A stretch of DNA of 64,000 nucleotides. Source: Magicicada septendecula (lineage: Eukaryota; Arthropoda; Insecta; Hemiptera; Cicadidae). Position numbers and translations under genes: made by a program. Every line of letters starts with the position of its first letter. Positions within the stretch are counted from its first letter, which is position 1. Under the pieces are notes generated by a model. It was not told where the DNA came from, did no database searches, and worked only from the letters and a program-made list of their open reading frames with translations. The stretch lies in assembly GCA_034769895.1 (NCBI GenBank), contig CM068373.1, forward strand, positions 441,992,731-442,056,730. The letters are read 5' to 3'. Of this stretch, positions 58,248 through 64,000 are shown in pieces.

Positions 58248-59059
58248 CATTTGACTGTCAATAATTTGTTATCTAAACTTTATTGTTAAATATGAATATC
58301 CTTAAATACCAGTGTTTATATTTTTTGTATATAAAAGTGATTTTGTTTTAGTATGACTGTTACATAAATGTAATCCATTTTCTAATTAGATAAATATAAT
58401 TAGCAAGTTTTTCAGTAGAGTTCTCTAGCTGCTCTGTCTAACATGTGAGTAAATTTTCATTTCTGAATCTCTTTATTCTATTAATAAAATTTGCTTAACA
58501 AATTTTCAATAAAAATTAAGTTTCTTCTTATACACTTATTGTAAATCTTGATTTTAATGTGAATAAAGAGTTTTATCAGAGGAAACATAAAAACTGGATC
58601 TCAATTTAATAAAAATGGTAATTTAAAATTACAGACTAATTACATAATAATGTAGTAATTTTATTTGTGTGATATTTTTAAGTAAATTAAACACTGACTT
58701 TGTACCATAAACTTAGCCTTAATTTATTTTGTTTTAAACAGACATTTCCTTTTTTATTAACAAAATTCATTAATTTACTTAAGTGATGGTATCTAACTGT
58801 AAATGAAAACTTATGTATATGAAAAACTTACATTTCAAAATAATGTATTAAAATTGTATTAGATCATATTCAAAACTTTTATGATCTTTTATTGTATAAT
58901 TCACTACGGTATGCATCAAAACTTAAATTCTATTTTTAACATGGTGTTAACTAAAAATAATTTCTAAGTAAACAAAATTATGTATACTTGGAAACAAGTA
59001 GATTAGATTGCAATGCCCCCTTAGTCCCAGAGTTTTTCTTAACACCCTTTTTCTAACCT
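58248..59059. other. AT-rich region, no gene seen
   Basis: No recognised coding or element motif. Confidence 0.4.
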
Positions 59060-59195
59060 CCAAACATTTTTTTTTTTGGGAAGGCGTCACTTAATATTTA
59101 AGACTAGGCACGTGGCCTAGATGGAAATAAAATGTGCTGAGCCCATAGTGACAGGTCTTGCAAGAAAACACTTGATCAACAATAACAAGATTTTA
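59060..59195 (+). repeat. Dispersed repeat, copy B
   Basis: It shares the GGCCTAGATGG, TGAGCCCATAGTGACAGG and CTTGCAAG words and a following GATCAAC..AACAA with 35120-35270. Confidence 0.6.
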
Positions 59196-62159
59196 TTTAT
59201 GCAGCTTGAATTTTAAACAATAGCTTATACAATCATCTTTGGTTTGATTTTCCTTAATTCTTAACATCAATTCAAAAATTCTAATATCTCTTTAAAGCCA
59301 CATGGTGGTTTAATTACAACAAGAACATTTCAAAATATCTCCAACAATTAAATAATGACATGCCAACCTACTGAATTTATTATATTTATTATAAACTTGT
59401 ATTTCTGTATTTTACTTTCAAAAGAATTGTTTTTATTGCATTAGTAAAGCATGAACCATTCATTAACATACGATAATTATAAGTATCTGGAGCTGACACT
59501 TCATGATCATTAGATAATACAATAATAATTAAATTAATAATTAATAATTAAATTCAAAGAAAACTAATTACTTAAGTGTGTTGCAGTACTTTCATCTACC
59601 TGTTCCCCAGTACTAGGATTAATCGCATTAAAATCGAAACCACTGATCACCGTAAACCGAGGTTGAAGTTTGTTAATTAAATATTAAAATATGTTGCTTC
59701 ATTTTGTTTTAAGTTAATTAAACATAAGAATATATTATAGCACTATTATAAATTGAATAGTCAAGCTGAACCGAAAAATAAATAACTAAATCAACAGGAG
59801 TTTTAAATTTAGAATATAAGAAACAAAATTGGAACGTGCAGGATCACAAGTCATATGACAGGCAAATGCAAGTACTCTCCGGGTATTACATTTTCTTAAG
59901 GTCTGGATAAATTAAAAAATGAATAAATAAATAAATAAATGAATGAATAGATGAATTATAAATTTGGTTTTCTCTTTTACAGTAACAGAATTAAATATTT
60001 ATATTATACAATGGTAACCCTTGACTTTATGCAAATTCAATACACAACTACTTATAAATTATTCATAACACAGTCATCACTGTCCACACTTTAGCATGTC
60101 TTCACAAAACATGTTCAGTACTGTTAACTCTGAAGTATGAGTCTACTTTCTAGAAATAGGTTTCTGCATGTGTGTTACCCGATAACCTGCGGAGTATTTC
60201 GTGTGTGAAGTTATAAAATAAATGGAAAGTTCCAACCTGATCTTTCGGATTGCACTAAGAATGTTCCTGCATTTTCGGTGGGGTGTGAAGAGCGATGTCG
60301 GATGGCGTGACAGGGTTGGGGCTTCTTACGCAGGCTCTGCGGATGGGCGAAGATGTAGAGTGCCCATCACGTCGACCCCTTTCCTCCCAACTAAAGTGGG
60401 GAAACCTGAGAAAAATTTTACTTGTATATTCGATTCAGATATGTACACATACCACCCCAACATCCCTTTGTCAATGCACTCAGATCACACACGCCACTAT
60501 AATTTCAATACCACAAATGCCGGTCATTAACTCCGGTCAAAATCACCCTTCAGGCATTTAATTTGAATTTTAAAGTTCACCTTGTCACACAGAAATCATT
60601 ACACTTTAAGCTTAAACAATTTTTATGGGTTACCTTGTATGTTTAACTTCACATTAGGATTGACTGACGAGCACGTGGTCTCTGCTACTACATTTATAAC
60701 TATTTCAATTAATAACCAGACTTCATGGAACCACAATTATAAATTCATACTTCATTTAATTCTTTTATTTTAAGTTTACTCTGTCTCTAACATTATTTCT
60801 TTAACCTTTACTGTAAAATAATTTTACCATATGCTCGTATTTTTACTGGCACGAACATGGACAGCCTGAGCTGAACCACACGCACACACTATCGTTACAT
60901 TTCGCACACACAAGCCCCAATTAGATTAATATTAAATATAAACCCTCAATACTGGCTCACCTGAAGCTCTTTATCGAATTATCTAGTCATAGTGGTGTCA
61001 CACGTTACACCGTCACAATCCAAACCGCACCAAGTTGAAAGAGAAAAGAGGCTGTGCGAACTTATAAAAACTCAAACATTGCTGTCTAAATCTCATTGTC
61101 AAGCAGACGCCACTGTCAGCCAAATGTTGTCACCAATCAAGGTCGCCGCGGACGACTGAAACTCGATATTGAAAGCGGGCATCGTAACATGCAGCGATAA
61201 TGCACCGAACGGACGGAAAATACAATTAAACTGGCCGTGGTGTTTACCTTTTAATATAACCACGCCACAATATTTCTATGATTATGAAACTTTGGAATGC
61301 AGCATATGTGTGTGTTGTTACTGTCTGAAAAGGCTTTTTAAGTAATTAGAATCATAATTATGTAACATATTTTTACACTACTTTTAATTTTAACATATTT
61401 TTAACACATATTATATATTTTTAACATACTTTTACATGACATACTTTTAACACAATTTTTACATTGCAAGATCAGAAATTTCATGTACCAGATAATTTTC
61501 TGAAAATGACATGCAGATTTTGTCTAAACTGAATGACTGGAGGTTCTGCTGCACTCTTACTTAGTTTTTAAAATTCTGAATATTTGCTATAGTTTATAGT
61601 ATAATAAATCAGTAAAGAAGAGAATATGAAAATTGAATTAAATTATAATTTTTTTCTCTGTCTATCTTTGCAAGTGTGGAGATTCCTGGCCACTGACCCA
61701 TTGGGGAGACTCATGCCATTGTGCCCTGAACATGGTAGATACCAATGAAATCACTAATTACCAGCTTTGATTAGTCATAAACCATTACCAGCACAAATAA
61801 CAATTTGAAATCAACAAGGTACTCTCATACAATAATTCAAGTTAAATTTGTCCACATGCATTAATAATGTCACCTTATTATAATCCCACATTAATTAAGA
61901 CAATACTGTAATCACTTTCCTCTAATCTGCAACAATCACTTGATCCGCACTCTACAATATCATCAGGTGTAACAACTGACTGAGCCAGCCTTTGTTGGTT
62001 ATATAAACCCCACAGAGGTTCCAGAATAATTTTCCATATTTGTGGTGGAAAACTTAACTTATGTAGTTACAAAAGCTCGAACAGACTGAACAGGCTGTGT
62101 GAGTTCACGGCCTCGACACAGATGTTGCATGCTGGGCTAGTCAAGAAACGTGTAGAATG
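59196..62159. other. Unassigned region, partly G+C rich at 60.2-61.3 kb
   Basis: The frames at 60222 and 60295 overlap in a G+C-richer patch and have no recognised similarity. The stretch 60840-61250 has promoter-like composition. If the repeat at 59060 is an LTR end, this could be its body, but I cannot confirm it. Confidence 0.3.
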
Positions 62160-64000
62160 ATGCTCTCAACTTTTTGAGAGTGTTACATAATTGTTGTAGC
62201 ATGTAGCATTACAGGCCTCCTTAAGCCTGTTTGTCTCGAACTGGCAAACTGTTCTGCAGTAGTACTCGGCCCGGTGATCTAGGTGGACAACTTTTAATTT
62301 CCTCTGTCCTTCACATTGAATCTGATAAACAACATTGTTGTTTCTCTTTTTTACAGTGTAAGGCCCTTTCCACTTATTTTGAAGTTTATGTAAGCAACTA
62401 CTACAGCGCTTTGGGTTGTACAACCATACCTGATCTCCTTTGAAAACCACACTACTGCTGCGAATGTCATACAAGTTTTCATGTTATCACTGGCTATATT
62501 CAGCCATCCTCTTATCAATCAATTCATTTCTCACAGTTGCTTTTCTAATTGCAAGGAATAGTTCTGCAACTCTTGCAACTGAGTCTCAGGTGATACTAAC
62601 ATCAAGTCCCCAGGAAAACGAATCTCCTGCTCAAACACCAATTTTGCTGGAGTCATGGCAGTTGTGTTGTGTATTGATGATCTATATGCCATTAGGAATA
62701 ATGGTATACGCTAGTCCCAATCCGTTTAGTTCTCATCAACAACCTTCGGCAGATGCTGCTCAAGTATGCTATTGAACCTCTTAACCATTCCATCGGACTG
62801 AGGATGGACAGGTGCTGTCCTGGTATTTCAAATTCCAAGTAGACAGCATAGTTCTTTAAACACTTCTGATTCAAAATTCCTCGCTTGATCTGTGTGGATT
62901 TCCATAGGGAGTCCGTAATGGCAACAGAAGTTGTGAACTAACACCTTTGCCACAGAGGTAACCTCCTGATTTGGAATTGCATAAGCTTCCACCCACTTAG
63001 TAAGTCACTTATAACCGTGATATACTGGTTTTCATCGTCAGTAACTGGGAAAAGTCCAGCAATGTCTATGGCAATTCTCTTGTCTCTGGCAGTTCAATGT
63101 TATACTGTCCATTTTCCCTCTACTTCTGATTTGTGGGACCTTGGTTGCAGCACACATATTTCACAGGTCAGACCATTCCTCTACATCATGGTGAAGATGA
63201 AGCCAATAGAATCCATATTTTGTCAATTGTTTTATTAACACCATGAAAACCACCAGACATTCCATCATGCATCTCCTTTAAAACAGACTGCACTTTACTT
63301 TGGGGAACTATCAACTGCATGACAGTGTCTTGTCCATCTGCAATTTCCCAAGACCTTTTCAGCAATCCATTCTTTAAGGTTAGAGATTCCCATTGTGAAC
63401 AATTCAGCACTTTGGAACCATGGCAGATATCTTGCCAATACGAGTGATGACCTTCCTCTTTTGTAGTCAAGATCGATCCAATGTCTTCATCAATCATCTG
63501 TTCTTTTCGGAAACCTGTGTTGTCCAACCGTTTGCCAGGAAATCTAGAGTGATGGCTTGAACATGTTCATTTACATTCTGTTCTTCCTTTCTGCGGCAAC
63601 GTCAGCAATCTTCTGAGCATGGTCTTCAGGATAAGCTGCATTACCATGCAGGTGTCATATTTAGTACTCCAGTGTAATACAGTTTATGAAGAGCCCTGGC
63701 TCCTCCAGAACGATGTGCCTCCACTCCTCTCTATCCTGTGCGACCCTTCGCCACCTTCTGACACTCAGTCTTCTCAAGTCTTCATCTTCTTCTTGGCCTC
63801 CCTCTTGCTCTTCTTTCTCCTGGTCCTCCAACGAATACTTTTTTCACCGCTGATGTTGTACCTTGAAGTTGTACTCTTGCAGATGTTTCAGCCACCATGC
63901 CAACTACACTTCCAGGTTTTTAAATTTCAAAGTGAAAACTCTCCCATACAGATATTTATGGATGTTCTCCAAAGCTCTGATGATAGTCAGCAACTCTCTA
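62160..64000 (-). pseudogene. Minus-strand gypsy RNase H-integrase relic (runs off the window)
   Basis: From 64000 leftwards: RNase H words RELLTIIRALENIHKYLYGR and LQEYNFKVQH, then a nested LINE piece (63669-63848). Next is the integrase zinc-finger part with SKVQSVLKEMHDGMSGGFHG (63270-63210). The core has AIDIAGLFPVTDDENQYITV (Asp, near 63050), MEIHTDQARNFES (Asp, near 62890) and TAPVHPQSDGMVKRFNSI (near 62800), where the usual catalytic Glu of GMVERFN reads Lys. The C-terminal FKGDQVWLYNPKRCSSCLHK and LKVVHLDHRAEYY lie at 62440-62255. Frameshifts and stops are scattered. It is non-functional. Confidence 0.88.
63669..63848 (-). mobile_element. LINE C-terminal fragment nested in gypsy pol relic
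   Basis: This is almost identical to 56113-56284 and encodes the same RRWRRVAQDREEWRH ending. It splits the gypsy RNase H from its integrase in the same orientation. It is a 5'-truncated copy. The short length and clean junctions fit LINE target-primed insertion. Confidence 0.85.

Noticed and set aside
60222..60561. Overlapping 102- and 88-codon frames
   Set aside because: No family motif; they are two frames over the same G+C-richer patch with no evidence which, if either, is real.

Overview
This 64 kb window is eukaryotic and almost entirely made of transposable elements. The families present (BEL/Pao, Ty3/gypsy with very long LTRs, Helitron, Penelope-like, hAT-like, Tigger/pogo, several non-LTR LINEs), the AT-rich background, long (CA)n tracts and one spliced nuclease-like exon point to an arthropod, most likely an insect with a large TE-rich genome. 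A hemipteran-type genome is a guess; no diagnostic host gene fixes the species.

Layout. 1-6560: two tandem copies of a unit of about 3.5 kb. Each unit starts in a Tigger/pogo-like transposase relic and ends in a LINE reverse transcriptase relic. 8638-30904: a 22.3 kb Ty3/gypsy LTR retrotransposon with 2.9 kb LTRs (roughly 99% identical by eye) flanking a gag-pol. An intact 7.5 kb BEL/Pao element (11457-18994, 516 bp LTRs, one 1708-codon ORF) sits inside its 5' LTR, bounded by the 5 bp duplication GGCGG. The 3' LTR supplies the natural empty site. Downstream of pol, the gypsy element also carries a hAT-like insertion and a 160 bp tandem array. 30905-34015: LINE remnants and microsatellites. 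34325-34689 (minus strand): the only convincing host-gene piece, a splice-bounded exon resembling the N-terminal part of an insect DNA/RNA non-specific endonuclease. 37-39 kb: a SINE-like copy and a 4 x 130 bp perfect tandem array ending at a strong hairpin. 40.4-43.9 kb: a minus-strand gypsy relic with direct repeats. 44242-45035: a second hAT-like copy, inverted relative to the first. 45.9-47.6 kb: a decayed LINE. 48.5-50.9 kb: a deleted Helitron. 52000-52487: a Penelope-like C-terminal fragment between 87 bp inverted repeats, each carrying a hammerhead ribozyme core. 54.5-57.1 kb: more LINE and SINE pieces. 62.2-64 kb: a minus-strand gypsy pol relic with a LINE piece nested in it.

How the parts work together. 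The active-looking module is the BEL element: LTRs, primer site and one polyprotein with gag, protease, RT, RNase H and integrase. The host gypsy element shows a textbook -1 frameshift layout. Its gag frame meets a T_TTA_AAC heptamer exactly where the -1 protease-pol frame opens, with a possible pseudoknot downstream. Its gag and pol also carry several apparent frameshifts and one stop, so this copy is probably not autonomous. Nesting order and LTR divergence agree: the gypsy inserted first and the BEL later.

Boundaries and identities were read by eye. No alignments, database searches or folding were run.
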